Of a DNA stretch of 64,000 nucleotides, positions 49,501 to 59,915 are shown piece by piece. The DNA is from Stenotrophomonas rhizophila. Lineage in GTDB: Bacteria; Pseudomonadota; Gammaproteobacteria; Xanthomonadales; Xanthomonadaceae. Within the stretch, counting starts at the first letter, position 1; each line of letters begins with the position of its first letter. The DNA lies in contig NZ_CP007597.1 in NCBI RefSeq assembly GCF_000661955.1, positions 310,001-374,000 of the forward strand, in the 5' to 3' direction. The notes below the pieces were generated by a model that saw only the letters and a list, made by a program, of their open reading frames with translations, was not told the origin of the DNA and did not search any database. Both the position numbers and the translations under genes were made by a program.

Positions 49501-49813
49501 CGGCGATATCGATATCGCGGTCCATCGAGAACTGCAGGATGATCGTGGACAGGCCGGCCGACGAATCGGAGGTCATGATCTCCAGCCCGGAGATCTGCCC
49601 GAACTGGCGTTCCAGCGGGGTGGTCACCAGCGAGGCCATGGTGGTGGCGTTGGCACCCGGGTACTGGGTGGTCACCACCAGACTGGGCGCGTCGATCTCC
49701 GGCAGCGCCGACACCGGCAGCTGGCGGTAGCCGAGGATGCCGAGCAGCAGCAGGCCCGCCATCAACAGCGAGGTGGCGATCGGGCGGCGGATGAAGATCG
49801 TCGAAAAGCCCAC
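46583..49813 (-). CDS. smeJ: RND multidrug efflux permease, SmeJ/MdtB type
   Basis: A 1076-residue RND permease. It has the N-terminal FSTIFIRRPIATSLLMAGLL, the TM4 block GFVVDDAIVMIENIVRYIEQ and GVGALLALMVCGLPLS in the second half. It is slightly longer than its partner because of an insertion near 690-730 (Ser/Thr/Asn-rich, SNATNFGQVTSSNSSTATG) in the second periplasmic loop. MdtB and MdtC form heterotrimers in E. coli, and the same is expected here. Its stop is 34 bp before smeK. Confidence 0.88.
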   Translation of the reverse strand: MGFSTIFIRRPIATSLLMAGLLLLGILGYRQLPVSALPEIDAPSLVVTTQYPGANATTMASLVTTPLERQFGQISGLEIMTSDSSAGLSTIILQFSMDRDIDIAAQDVQAAIRQATLPSSLPYQPVYNRVNPADAAIVTLKLTSDTRPLREVNNYADSILAQRLSQVQGVGLVSIAGNVRPAVRIQVNPAQLSNMGLTLEELRSALTQANVNAPKGSLNGKTQSYSIGTNDQLTSAAEYRDTIISYKNGRPVRLSDVANVVDGVENDQLAAWADGKPAVLLEVRRQPGANIVQTVERIRALIPQLQNVLPADVHLEIFSDRTETIRASVHEVQFTLILTICLVVAVIFVFLRRLWATIIPSVAVPLSLAGTFGVMAFAGMSLDNLSLMALVVATGFVVDDAIVMIENIVRYIEQGKSGPEAAEIGARQIGFTVLSLTISLVAVFLPLLLMPGVTGRLFHEFAWVLSIAVTLSMLISLTLTPMMCAYLLKPDALPEGEDAHERAAAAGKENLWTRTVGAYERSLDWVLDHQRMTLAVAAGALVLTVVLYVVIPKGLLPEQDTGLITGVVQADQNIAFPQMELRTKAVAEALRKDPAVTGVSAFIGAGSMNPTLNQGQLSIVLKERGDRDGLDEILPRLQQAVAGIPGVALYLKPVQDVTLDTRVAATEYQYSLSDVDSAQVALQATRLTEALRQRPELADVDNNLSNQGRALELTIDRDKASVLGVPMQTIDDTLYDAFGQRQISTIFTELNQYRVVLEVAPEFRTSTALMNQLAVASNGAGALTGSNATNFGQVTSSNSSTATGIGAQNTGIPVGAGNIIPLAALAEGKITSTPLVVSHQQQLPAVTVSFNIAPGYSLSDAVKAIEETKDGLDMPSQVHAQFIGKAAEFTGSQTDVVWLLLASLVLIYIVLGVLYESYIHPFTIISTLPPAGVGALLALMVCGLPLSVDGIVGIVLLIGIVKKNGIMMVDFAIEARRAGANAHDAIRRACLLRFRPIMMTTAAAMLGALPLALGTGIGSELRRPLGIAIVGGLLLSQLVTLYTTPVIYLYMERFSEWMRERREQRALRHASAQDRA

Positions 49814-49859
49814 GGGCGGATCCTTGCTGTTACGTCATGCGGCGTTGAAGCGGGCAGAC

Positions 49860-49880
49860 GCCGGCCAGCCGGCCGGCGTC
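49860..49880 (-). repeat. Intercistronic hairpin between smeI and smeJ
   Basis: CGCCGGCCAGCCGGCCGGCG: an 8-9 bp GC stem with no GTAG head and no T-tract. It lies in the 88-bp gap between smeI and smeJ and may modulate their relative expression. Confidence 0.5.
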
Positions 49881-49901
49881 GGGAACGTCAGGCAGGCGCG
49901 C

Positions 49902-51146
49902 TCAGCGCGGACCGCCACCGCGGCGGCCACCACCGCCCTTGTCCTGCTGGGCGGCGGCCTTGAGCTCGGCGTCGGTCGGCGGCGCCGGGGTTTCACCCGG
50001 CTTGAGCGCGGTGACCTTGCTGCCCGGCTTGAGCCGGAACTGGCCTTCGCTGACCACGCGCTCGCCGCCCTTGAGGCCCTCGGTGATCTGCACGTTGCTG
50101 TCGCCCACTTCCACGCCGCTCTTGACCGTCTGCATGGCCACGGTGCTGTCGGGCTTGACGATGTAGACGTACTCGCCGTCCGGGCCGCGCATCACTGCCT
50201 GGGTCGGAATGACCACGCCGCCGCCGATCGTGCGCAGCTGCATGCGCACGTTCACGAACTGGCCCGGCCACAGGCTGTTGTCGCTGTTGTTGAACAGCGC
50301 ACGGGCGCGGAAGGTGCCGCTGTCGCTGCTGATCTGGTTGTCCACCACGTCCAGGGTGCCGCCGTCGGTGAGCACGTGGGAATCGTTGCGGTCGAGCGCG
50401 GCGATGGTGACCGGGCCGGCCTTCTGGGCCTGGCGCACGTCGGGCAGCTGGCGCTCGGGCAGGTTGAAGACCACGTGGATGGGGTGGATCTGGGTCAGGG
50501 TGACCAGCGCGGTGCCGGCGCTGACGATGTTGCCGGCGTCCACCGCGCGGATGCCGGCAATGCCGGAGATCGGGGCGGTGACCTTGGTGTACTGCAGCTG
50601 CACCTGGGCGGCGCGCATGCTGGCGTCGTTGGCGGCGACCGCGCTTTCAAACTGGGCCACCTGGTTGCGCTGGGTGTCCAGGTCGGTCTTGGCCACGTAC
50701 TGGCGGTACTCCGGCGAATTGGAGCGCTGGTAGTTGGAGCGTGCGGTGGCCAGCTGCGCCTGGTTCTGGCGCTTGGCCGCGGCGGCTTCATCGAAGCTGG
50801 CCTGCAGGGTGCGCGGGTCGATCTGCGCGAGCAGGTCGCCCTTCTGCACTTCCTGGCCTTCCTTGAAGTTGATGCTGATGAGCTGGCCGCCCACCTGCGG
50901 GCTGACGGTGACGGTGTTCATCGCCGCCACGGTGCCCAGCGCGCTGGCATATACCGGCACGTCCTGGCGGGCTGCCTCGACCACGGTGACCGGCACGGGA
51001 CCGGCGTTGCGCTCCTGCCCCTCCTGGCCGGCGCCCGCAGCCGCCGCGTCGCCCTTGGGCTTGCCACCGCCGAGCATGCGCACCCCGATGAACCCCACCA
51101 CCAGCACTGCGACCACCAGCAGCACGATCTTCCAGAAACGCGACAT
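49902..51146 (-). CDS. smeI: RND membrane fusion protein, SmeI/MdtA type
   Basis: A 414-residue periplasmic adaptor. One N-terminal helix (about 5-25) is followed by a biotinyl-lipoyl half-motif QVGGQLISINFKEGQEVQKG, a long hairpin (110-175), the second lipoyl half SGIAGIRAVDAGNIV and the beta-barrel. The C-terminus is Gly/Arg-rich (GGGGRRGGGPR). It links the RND pair to an outer-membrane channel, which is not encoded here, so a TolC-type protein must act in trans. First gene of the smeIJK operon. Confidence 0.9.
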   Translation of the reverse strand: MSRFWKIVLLVVAVLVVGFIGVRMLGGGKPKGDAAAAGAGQEGQERNAGPVPVTVVEAARQDVPVYASALGTVAAMNTVTVSPQVGGQLISINFKEGQEVQKGDLLAQIDPRTLQASFDEAAAAKRQNQAQLATARSNYQRSNSPEYRQYVAKTDLDTQRNQVAQFESAVAANDASMRAAQVQLQYTKVTAPISGIAGIRAVDAGNIVSAGTALVTLTQIHPIHVVFNLPERQLPDVRQAQKAGPVTIAALDRNDSHVLTDGGTLDVVDNQISSDSGTFRARALFNNSDNSLWPGQFVNVRMQLRTIGGGVVIPTQAVMRGPDGEYVYIVKPDSTVAMQTVKSGVEVGDSNVQITEGLKGGERVVSEGQFRLKPGSKVTALKPGETPAPPTDAELKAAAQQDKGGGGRRGGGPR

Positions 51147-51372
51147 TCAACTAACTCCTGAGGCTGGCGGAGGGCAGGGCCCAAATGGCTGGTGCAAAGC
51201 ATACCCGTCGCCCGGGAGCTTTCATGCATGACGGATGGGACGGGCGATCAGACCGGATGTGACCGGCCGGGTTCCATGAATGAACGCCTGCGGGGGCAGA
51301 AAGTTACAGCAGCAAGTGCGCCGATGCCCTACATTCAGGTTCGACCGTCCTGTTCGTCCGTGGAGATGTGCA

Positions 51373-52704
51373 ATGCCTCGTCTGTCGCTGCTGCTGTCCG
51401 CCCTGCTGCTTGCCTGCCCCGCGCTGGCCGCGGCTACCCCCGCCGAGCGCCCGGAAGTGACGGCGGCGGCCACCCGGCTGAAGGCCAAGGTGGTCGACTG
51501 GCGGCGCGATTTCCACCAGCACCCGGAGCTGTCCAACCGCGAGGAGCGCACGTCGGCCAAGGTGGCCGAGCAGTTGCGCGCGATGGGGCTGAAGCCCAAA
51601 ACCGGGATTGCCCACCATGGCGTGGTGGCGATCATCAAGGGTGGCAAGCCGGGCCCGCGGATCGCGCTGCGCGCGGACATGGACGCCCTGCCGGTGACCG
51701 AGCAGACCGGGCTGCCGTTTGCGTCCAAGGCCACCAGTACCTACCGCGGCGAGCCGGTGGGGGTGATGCACGCCTGCGGGCACGATGCGCATACGGCCAC
51801 GCTGCTGGGGGTGGCCGACGCGCTGGTGAAGATGCAGGCGAACCTGCCGGGCGAGGTGATGCTGATCTTCCAGCCCTCTGAAGAAGGGGCGCCGCCGCCA
51901 GAAGAGGGCGGTGCGGCGTTGATGCTGAAGGAGGGTCTGTTTGCCGACTTCAAGCCGGAGGCGGTGTTCGGGCTGCATGTGTTCTCGAGCGTGCCGGCCG
52001 GGCAGATCGCGGTGCGCGGGGGGCCGTTGATGGCCGCCTCGGACCGGTTCGGGATCAAGGTGATCGGGCGGCAGACGCATGGGTCGGCGCCGTGGAACGG
52101 GGTGGACCCGATCGTGGCGACGGCCGATCTGGTGGGGACGGCGCAGACGATCGTGAGCCGGCGGGCGAACCTGTCCAAGCAGCCGGCGGTGCTGACCTTC
52201 GGGGCGATCAAGGGCGGTATCCGCTACAACATCATTCCCGACGAGGTGGAGATGGTGGGGACGATCCGGACGTTCGACGAGGGGATGCGGCAGCAGATTT
52301 TCGCGGACCTGCGCAACGTGGCCGAGCACACGGCGGCGGCGCACGGGGCCAAGGCGGTGACGGAGATCTACGAGTCCGAGGGCAATCCGGCGACGGTGAA
52401 CGATCCGGCGCTGACGGCGCGGATGCTGCCGAGCCTGCAGGCGGTGGTGGGCAAGGACAATGTGTACGAGCCGCCGCTGCAGATGGGGGCGGAGGACTTT
52501 TCGCTGTACGCCAAGGAGGTACCGGGGCTGTTCTTCTTCGTGGGGTCGACGAGCGAGGGGATCGATCCGGCCACGGCGCCGGCCAACCACTCGCCGAAGT
52601 TCCTGCTGGATGAGAAGGCGCTGGACGTGGGCCTGCGGGCGTTGCTGCAGGTGAGCCTGGACTATCTCAACGGGACGGCGGCGCCAGCGCCGGCGGCAGG
52701 GTAA
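51373..52704 (+). CDS. Exported M20-family amidohydrolase/peptidase
   Basis: A 443-residue M20D-type hydrolase. A signal peptide (MPRLSLLLSALLLACPALAA) is followed by RRDFHQHPELSNREERTSA, the metal-binding HACGHDAHTATLLG (about 135-148), FQPSEEGAPPPEEGG with the catalytic Glu, and HGSAPWNGVDPI in the dimerisation domain. MGAEDFSLYAKEVPG carries the last ligand area. Relatives hydrolyse N-acyl amino acids (hippurate or IAA-conjugate type); the substrate is unknown. The start at 51373 is chosen for the signal peptide. Confidence 0.93.
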   Translation: MPRLSLLLSALLLACPALAAATPAERPEVTAAATRLKAKVVDWRRDFHQHPELSNREERTSAKVAEQLRAMGLKPKTGIAHHGVVAIIKGGKPGPRIALRADMDALPVTEQTGLPFASKATSTYRGEPVGVMHACGHDAHTATLLGVADALVKMQANLPGEVMLIFQPSEEGAPPPEEGGAALMLKEGLFADFKPEAVFGLHVFSSVPAGQIAVRGGPLMAASDRFGIKVIGRQTHGSAPWNGVDPIVATADLVGTAQTIVSRRANLSKQPAVLTFGAIKGGIRYNIIPDEVEMVGTIRTFDEGMRQQIFADLRNVAEHTAAAHGAKAVTEIYESEGNPATVNDPALTARMLPSLQAVVGKDNVYEPPLQMGAEDFSLYAKEVPGLFFFVGSTSEGIDPATAPANHSPKFLLDEKALDVGLRALLQVSLDYLNGTAAPAPAAG

Positions 52705-52711
52705 AACGACG

Positions 52712-52736
52712 GTAGGTCCCGGCCGCTGGCCGGGGC
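52712..52736 (+). repeat. SMAG-type GTAG palindrome
   Basis: GTAGGTCCCGGCCGCTGGCC then GGGGC: GTAG head and a GC stem, 7 bp after the M20 stop codon. Confidence 0.75.
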
Positions 52737-52859
52737 GAAAACCAGCACGGGCGGGCGGGTTCCGGCCCTCCCGCCGCCTGGGGGCGCACTGCCCCCGGTC
52801 GCCATGGCCTTCCGCGTTCGTCGCCAGACGCCGCGCGCCTCCCGGCGTAAAATGGGGCG

Positions 52860-53678
52860 ATGAATACCCCCCAGGACTCCAGCCTCGGTCGCGAGGTTGC
52901 TTACCCGTCGCAGTACGATTCCGCGCTGCTGTTTCCCATTCCGCGCCGTGGCGCGCGTGAAGAGATCGGTCTGGACGAGGCGGCGCTGCCGTTCGTCGGG
53001 CATGACCGTTGGCAGGCCTATGAGCTGAGCTGGCTGGACCGGCGCGGCAAACCGCGCGTGGCGGTGGCCACGGTCAGCGTGCCGTGCACGTCGCCCAATC
53101 TGATCGAATCCAAGTCGTTCAAGCTGTACCTCAATTCGCTCAACAGCACGCGCTTCGAGGATGACGAGGCGGCGCGGCTGCGGATCACCGCCGATCTGTC
53201 CGGGTGCGCCGGGGCGGTGGTGACGGTGCGGTTCGGGGTGCCGATGCTGGTCGAGGAGGCCGAGGGCGAGTCGCTGGACGAGCTGGATGTGGCGATCGAG
53301 CGTTACGGGCCGCCCGCGCCGGAATTCCTGTCGGCCGACGCCGCGCAGGTGGTGACCGAGACGTTGAGTTCGGCGCTGCTGAAGTCCAACTGCCCGGTAA
53401 CGGGGCAGCCGGACTGGGCCAGTGTGAGCATCCGCTACCACGGGCCGCAGATCGACCGCGAGGGGCTGCTGAAGTACCTGGTCAGCTACCGCGAGCACGC
53501 TGAATTCCACGAGCAATGCGTGGAGCGGATCTTCAGCGAAATCACCCAGCGCTGTGCACCGCAGTGGCTGGAAGTGGAAGCGCGTTACACCCGCCGCGGC
53601 GGGCTGGACATCAACCCGTGGCGGGCCAGCCCGGGCATCGAACTGCCGGCCCGCACCGTCCGCGACCTACGCCAGTAG
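52860..53678 (+). CDS. queF: NADPH-dependent 7-cyano-7-deazaguanine reductase
   Basis: A 272-residue type II (long, E. coli-like) QueF reducing preQ0 to preQ1 in queuosine biosynthesis. The catalytic pair is Cys178 ([11 protein letters not shown]) and Asp185. The NADPH motif [13 protein letters not shown] is at about 82-94. The C-terminal half repeats the T-fold with [14 protein letters not shown]. The stop codon TAG is part of the GTAG head of a SMAG repeat. Confidence 0.96.
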   Translation: MNTPQDSSLGREVAYPSQYDSALLFPIPRRGAREEIGLDEAALPFVGHDRWQAYELSWLDRRGKPRVAVATVSVPCTSPNLIESKSFKLYLNSLNSTRFEDDEAARLRITADLSGCAGAVVTVRFGVPMLVEEAEGESLDELDVAIERYGPPAPEFLSADAAQVVTETLSSALLKSNCPVTGQPDWASVSIRYHGPQIDREGLLKYLVSYREHAEFHEQCVERIFSEITQRCAPQWLEVEARYTRRGGLDINPWRASPGIELPARTVRDLRQ

Positions 53679-53835
53679 AGCGACCCCATGGGTCGCTGCC
53701 CGGGACCGCGCACCGCCCGGTAGAGCGACCCCACGGGTCGCTGCCCCGGAACCCGGCACCGCCTGGTAGAGCGACCCCACGGGTCGCTGCCCCGGAACCC
53801 GGCACCGCGCGCAGCCACCCATGGGGTGGCTCTAC
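53675..53835. repeat. SMAG array: three direct copies and one inverted copy
   Basis: GTAGAGCGACCC...GGGTCGCT starts at 53675, 53720 and 53766 (45-46 bp period, spacer CCCCGGAACCCGGCACCGC). An opposed copy, AGCCACCCATGGGGTGGCT then CTAC, lies at 53813-53835. The first copy overlaps the queF stop codon. Confidence 0.9.
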
Positions 53836-53953
53836 CCCCGGCAATGTGGCCGCCCGTCGCCGTTCCGCGCGTCTTCACATCCACGCCATGCCCTATTAAC
53901 ACCCGCTGTGACACCGTCCGTTCCATGTCGTCAATGAAGACGGGAGTGTGTGG

Positions 53954-54247
53954 ATGAGTACCGATAAGAAGGCCGATTTCTCCGGTGTCACCTCCAGCGT
54001 GGACAGCACCGCGCAGAAGGTCGAAAAGGCGGATTTCTCCGGCGTTACCGCTTCGGTGGACAGCACCGCCGAAAAGGTAGGAGGCACCTACACCGTGCAG
54101 AAGGGCGACTCGCTGTCGAAGATCGCCAAGCAGGAACTGGGCGACGCCAACGCCTGGAAGAAGATCTTCGAGGCCAACCGTGACGTACTCGAGGACCCGG
54201 ACAAGATTTTCCCCGGCCAGACCCTCAAGTTGCCGCCCAAAGCCTGA
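53954..54247 (+). CDS. LysM-domain protein with duplicated N-terminal segment
   Basis: A 97-residue protein without signal peptide. Residues 5-23 (KADFSGVTSSVDSTAQKVE) are repeated almost exactly at 24-42 (KADFSGVTASVDSTAEKVG). A LysM domain follows (45-95: YTVQKGDSLSKIAKQELGD...IFPGQTLKLP). The LysM part resembles YgaU/Kbp, a cytoplasmic potassium-binding protein. The first part replaces the BON domain of Kbp. Location and ligand are uncertain. A lipoprotein gene follows 44 bp downstream. Confidence 0.85.
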   Translation: MSTDKKADFSGVTSSVDSTAQKVEKADFSGVTASVDSTAEKVGGTYTVQKGDSLSKIAKQELGDANAWKKIFEANRDVLEDPDKIFPGQTLKLPPKA

Positions 54248-54291
54248 GTCACCCTTGCTTGTAGTCCACTGAATTCCCAGGGAGGAATTAC

Positions 54292-54795
54292 ATGAAGAAG
54301 ACATCCATCAGTACTGCCGTTCTCGCTGCCCTGCTGGCCACCGTGGCATTGGCCGGCTGCAAGAAGAAAGAAGACACCGCCGACAACAACGCACAACCGG
54401 CGGCGATGACCCCGGCTGAACCGGCACCGATGACGCCTGCGGCGCCCGAGCCGATGGCCGCGGCAGCCGGCGTGAACGTGACCGCCGTGACGGTGGGCAA
54501 GACCGCTGCCGCCGACAAGAGCGTGGCAACGGTGGCGCTGTTCGCACCGAAGGACGACATCATCGTCTCGGTACGCACTGACGGCGCGGCCAACAACGCC
54601 AACGTGGCCGCCAAGCTGACGTTCCAGGACGGGCAGGTGGCCGGTGAGCAGAACCAGGCACTCAACACCACCGGTGCCGACACCACCAACGTCACCTTCA
54701 AGAATGCCAAGGGCTGGCCGGCGGGCAAGTACCGCGCGGAAGTCACGGTAGATGGTAAGGCGGCAGGAACGCCGCAAGAGTTCGAGGTCAAGTAA
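54292..54795 (+). CDS. Predicted lipoprotein
   Basis: A 167-residue lipoprotein: a signal peptide with lipobox LAGC (Cys23), then KKKEDTADNN, a Pro/Ala/Met-rich linker (about 36-60) and a strand-rich domain with FKNAKGWPAGKYRAEVTVDG near the end. Its family is not recognised beyond resemblance to small exported beta-sandwich proteins. GGAGG stands 9 bp upstream of the ATG. Confidence 0.8.
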   Translation: MKKTSISTAVLAALLATVALAGCKKKEDTADNNAQPAAMTPAEPAPMTPAAPEPMAAAAGVNVTAVTVGKTAAADKSVATVALFAPKDDIIVSVRTDGAANNANVAAKLTFQDGQVAGEQNQALNTTGADTTNVTFKNAKGWPAGKYRAEVTVDGKAAGTPQEFEVK

Positions 54796-54834
54796 GCCGC
54801 CAGCCGACTCTCTCCCGGCAACAGGCTCACGATG

Positions 54835-54862
54835 GACGCAGCCGCGAGGCTGCGTCTTTTTT
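54835..54862 (+). terminator. Intrinsic terminator after the lipoprotein gene
   Basis: GACGCAGC-CGCGAG-GCTGCGTC followed by six T. An 8-bp GC stem directly after the lipoprotein/LysM unit. Confidence 0.88.
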
Positions 54863-54881
54863 ATGGGCTGGTTTCAGATGA

Positions 54882-57260
<2,379 letters not shown>

Positions 57261-57292
57261 GGTCTCGACGCCGCACCTGCGGTGATCGACAG

Positions 57293-57319
57293 AAACCCGC
57301 GCTTCGGCGCGGGTTTTTT
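57293..57319 (+). terminator. Intrinsic terminator after icd
   Basis: AAACCCGCGC-TTC-GGCGCGGGTTTTTT: a GC stem flanked by A and T tracts, 33 bp after the icd stop. Confidence 0.92.
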
Positions 57320-57583
57320 GTTGGGCGCCCCTGTGCCTGGCCTGCACCGATGGCCACGCCAGACTGTGATGCTGGTCGAGATGTGCGGCCCGGGCATGAA
57401 GGCCGCGTCAACGCGAGTGGTACGGAACTTGCCTTGTCGCCACAACGTCTGGCCACCCACGGACTGTGCAGAAACGTCACTTCAATCTGTGCGATGCATC
57501 ACTTAAGCCCTGGTATCGATGGCATAGCCTATCGACGATCTTTTCTGCAGTAAGTGTGATCTCTCACAACGCAGGGGAAGGCG
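57320..57583. other. Intergenic region before the GTPase/roadblock cassette
   Basis: About 260 bases with no gene. It must hold the promoter of the cassette. GGGGAAGG lies just before the first start codon. TGTGA-TCTC-TCACA (57555-57568) is a palindrome resembling a Clp/CRP site but with a spacer of 4 instead of 6. Confidence 0.45.
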
Positions 57584-58540
57584 ATGGCCAGGGTGCTGGT
57601 GGTCGGATCGGATATCCAGGGGGAGCACGCCTTGTTGCAGCGCCTGCGCTCGGCCGCGGCCTTGACGGCCGACACCGTGCGCAGCTGCCGTGACCTGGAT
57701 GACTGCGATCTGTTGGTGATCAAGGACACGCCCGCGTTACGCAACGCCGCGCTGCGGATGGTGCGTGAGCGGCCGAAGATCCAGTTCTGGATCGAAGACC
57801 AGGATGGCCACCTGCGTCATGGCCAGGGCGATGAGCACGCGGTGCTGGACGACCATGCCATCGAGCACGCACTGCGCCAGATGCCCGCCGCGCCGGCCGC
57901 CGTTTCGATCGAAGAGCCCTGCGCGGCGCGCGGCGCCAAGGCGATCACCCGCGCGCTGCGCGAAAGCCTGCAGTCCCGGCACGGGCATGCGGTGCTGGCC
58001 TTGAATGGGTTGCCGGTGCTGTTGCTGGATTTCGAGCAGGACCAGATGGTGGTGCCTGACGGCAGCGGCAATGCCGAGCTGGCGCAACTGCTCTCCGATG
58101 ATTTCGAACAGCTGGCGCTGCATGGCATCGCCGCCAAGCGCTACCAGCAACTGGCCGGTGAGCTGCCGCGCCAGTCGCTGCGCCCGCTGTTGTGGCACTG
58201 GGGCCAGCACCCGGCGCATTGGCACGACCTGGATGTACGCCTGCAACAGCACGCACGGGTGCGCCTGCTGCGCTGGCCGGATTTCCGCGTGCTGGGCCAC
58301 CAACACGACAGCTTCCGGCTGTGTTCGCTGCTGCTGAAACGGGCCTGCAGCGTGGACGAGTGTGCGTCGTTGCTGGACATTTCCGGCGCGGCGGTACGCG
58401 CCTTCGTACACCCGGCCTACCTGTGCGGCTACGCCGCGCTGGAGGCACCGGCAGGTGGCAGCCGGCTGATCGGCGGCAACGATGCCGGTGGCCTGCTGGC
58501 CCGGATGTGGCGCAGCGTGCGCCAGCGCAGCGGGGGCTGA
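57584..58540 (+). CDS. Unrecognised protein, first gene of the GTPase/roadblock cassette
   Basis: A 318-residue cytoplasmic protein of no family I can name. The first 75 residues look like a small alpha/beta (receiver-like) fold (MARVLVVGSDI, CDLLVIKDTPAL, KIQFWIEDQD) without the phospho-acceptor pattern. The middle is mixed. About 240-295 has a helix-rich part (LCSLLLKRACSVDECASLLD) like a winged helix. It ends 1 bp before the GTG of the GTPase gene, so it very likely works with that GTPase and the roadblock proteins, for example as a scaffold. Confidence 0.7.
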   Translation: MARVLVVGSDIQGEHALLQRLRSAAALTADTVRSCRDLDDCDLLVIKDTPALRNAALRMVRERPKIQFWIEDQDGHLRHGQGDEHAVLDDHAIEHALRQMPAAPAAVSIEEPCAARGAKAITRALRESLQSRHGHAVLALNGLPVLLLDFEQDQMVVPDGSGNAELAQLLSDDFEQLALHGIAAKRYQQLAGELPRQSLRPLLWHWGQHPAHWHDLDVRLQQHARVRLLRWPDFRVLGHQHDSFRLCSLLLKRACSVDECASLLDISGAAVRAFVHPAYLCGYAALEAPAGGSRLIGGNDAGGLLARMWRSVRQRSGG

Positions 58541-58541
58541 C

Positions 58542-59090
58542 GTGCGCGAACACAAGATCGTGGTGCTGGGCAGCATGGGGTGTGGAAAATCGACGCTGGT
58601 GCGTGCCATCGCCGCCGGGGCGGTGATCAACACCGATGTGCACAACAGCGACCGCCAAGGCGCGGACAAGGCATCGACCACGGTGGCAATGGACTACGCC
58701 GATATCGACCTCCCCAATGGCGACCGCCTGCGTCTGTATGGCACGCCCGGTCAGCAGCGGTTCGATTTCCTCTGGCCGATCCTGCTGCAGGGGGCCAGTG
58801 GCGTGGTGCTGCTGCTGGATGCCACCCGCGACACCGTGGCCGACGAGCTGGCCGCGTACCTGGCGGTGTTGCGGCAGCACGCTGCGCAGGTGCCGGCGGT
58901 GATCGGTGTGTCGCGGCTGGACCTGGCCCCGCAGTTCGACCTGGAGGCCTGCGCGGTCCACACCGGCCAGCAGGGCCGTTGGCTGCCGGTGGTGCCGGTG
59001 GATGCACGCGATCGCGAACAGGGGCTGTGCCTGATGGACGTACTGATGAGCGAAATGGAAGCCGGTGCCCTGGTGGCTGCGCATGGCTGA
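58542..59090 (+). CDS. MglA-like small GTPase
   Basis: A 182-residue Ras-like GTPase. The P-loop is GSMGCGKST (about 9-17). G2 lies in ASTTVAMDYADI. G3 is YGTPGQQRF, with Thr in place of the usual Asp as in MglA-type TPGQ motifs. The expected G4 NKxD reads SRLD, a departure at the guanine-specificity site. GTG start (58542), 1 bp after the upstream stop. The following roadblock gene overlaps by 8 bp. MglA/MglB pairs set polarity and pilus activity in other bacteria; that role here is inference. Confidence 0.88.
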   Translation: MREHKIVVLGSMGCGKSTLVRAIAAGAVINTDVHNSDRQGADKASTTVAMDYADIDLPNGDRLRLYGTPGQQRFDFLWPILLQGASGVVLLLDATRDTVADELAAYLAVLRQHAAQVPAVIGVSRLDLAPQFDLEACAVHTGQQGRWLPVVPVDARDREQGLCLMDVLMSEMEAGALVAAHG

Positions 59091-59571
59091 TGGACACGAT
59101 GCACGCCGCCTCGACCCGGCCTTGCGCGCGCGCCTGGGCCATCACCTGCAGGGCTTTGCCGATGACATCAACGGGGTGCGCAGCGTGGTGCTGGCCAGCG
59201 TGGATGGTTTCGCGCTGGTGCCGGCGGCAGGCACGCATGGCAATGGCGAGCGCCTGGCCGCGATGACCAGCGCGATGCTGGCGCTGGCCGCCGCGGTGGG
59301 CCGCGAGCTGGCGCTGGGGGAGCTGGAAGTGCTGATGCTGGAAGCCGGCGAGGGCAAGGTGCTGATGCTGGCCCTGCCTGCAACGCCGGCGCCGCTGCTG
59401 CTGATGACCGCCTGCGACGCGCGCTGCGTGATCGGCAAGGTGCTGTGGAGTGCGAAGGAATGTGGCCGCAACATCATGGCCGAACTCAGCGGATCACGAG
59501 CCGATCCGCAGGGGAACACGGGGCTCGACAACCAACGGGGTGCAACATGGCAGGACTCGACGATACCTTGA
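59083..59571 (+). CDS. Roadblock/LC7-domain protein (first)
   Basis: A 162-residue protein with a Roadblock/LC7 fold in residues about 10-130 (GVRSVVLASVDGFALV, then helix and strand pairs ending LWSAKECGRNI). The last 30 residues are polar. Roadblock proteins of the MglB type act as GAPs or platforms for MglA-like GTPases. Its ATG overlaps the GTPase stop by 8 bp and its end overlaps the next roadblock gene by 25 bp. Confidence 0.85.
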   Translation: MADGHDARRLDPALRARLGHHLQGFADDINGVRSVVLASVDGFALVPAAGTHGNGERLAAMTSAMLALAAAVGRELALGELEVLMLEAGEGKVLMLALPATPAPLLLMTACDARCVIGKVLWSAKECGRNIMAELSGSRADPQGNTGLDNQRGATWQDSTIP

Positions 59572-59906
59572 ACGCGCTGATGACCATCGATGGCGCGCAG
59601 GCGGTGGCGCTGGTCGATTACGAAAGCGGCATGCTGCTGGGGGAGGCCGGTTCGGGGATGGACATGGAAGTGGCGGCGGCAGGCAACACCGAGGTGATTC
59701 GCGCCAAGATGAAGACGGCCGCATCGCTCAATCTCAACGACACCATCGAAGACATCCTGATCTCGCTGGGCAAGGCGTACCACATCCTGCGCCCGGTCTC
59801 GCGCAAGAAGGGCCTGTTCCTGTACCTGGTCCTGGACCGCAACAAGTCCAACCTCGCCCTGGCACGCCGCAAGGTGCAGGACGTGGAAGCCGAACTGGCG
59901 CTGTAA
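59547..59906 (+). CDS. Roadblock/LC7-like protein (second)
   Basis: A 119-residue protein, again roadblock-like: MTIDGAQAVALVDYESGMLL (strand turn strand), EVIRAKMKTAASLNLNDTIE helix, DILISLGKAYHILRPV and GLFLYLVLDRNKSNLALAR. It is shorter and more divergent than the first. Its start lies inside the end of the preceding gene, preceded by ACGGGG. Two roadblock proteins could form a heterodimeric GTPase platform. Confidence 0.8.
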   Translation: MAGLDDTLNALMTIDGAQAVALVDYESGMLLGEAGSGMDMEVAAAGNTEVIRAKMKTAASLNLNDTIEDILISLGKAYHILRPVSRKKGLFLYLVLDRNKSNLALARRKVQDVEAELAL

Positions 59907-59915
59907 GGTTCCCTC

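Noticed and set aside
46493..49963. A 1156-codon plus-strand open frame
   Set aside because: Antisense shadow of smeJ, whose RND motifs are clear; no independent features.
57555..57568. TGTGA-TCTC-TCACA palindrome as a Clp/CRP binding site
   Set aside because: The spacer is 4 bp where CRP/Clp sites need 6, which changes the face of the helix. Left as a possible site only in the intergenic entry.
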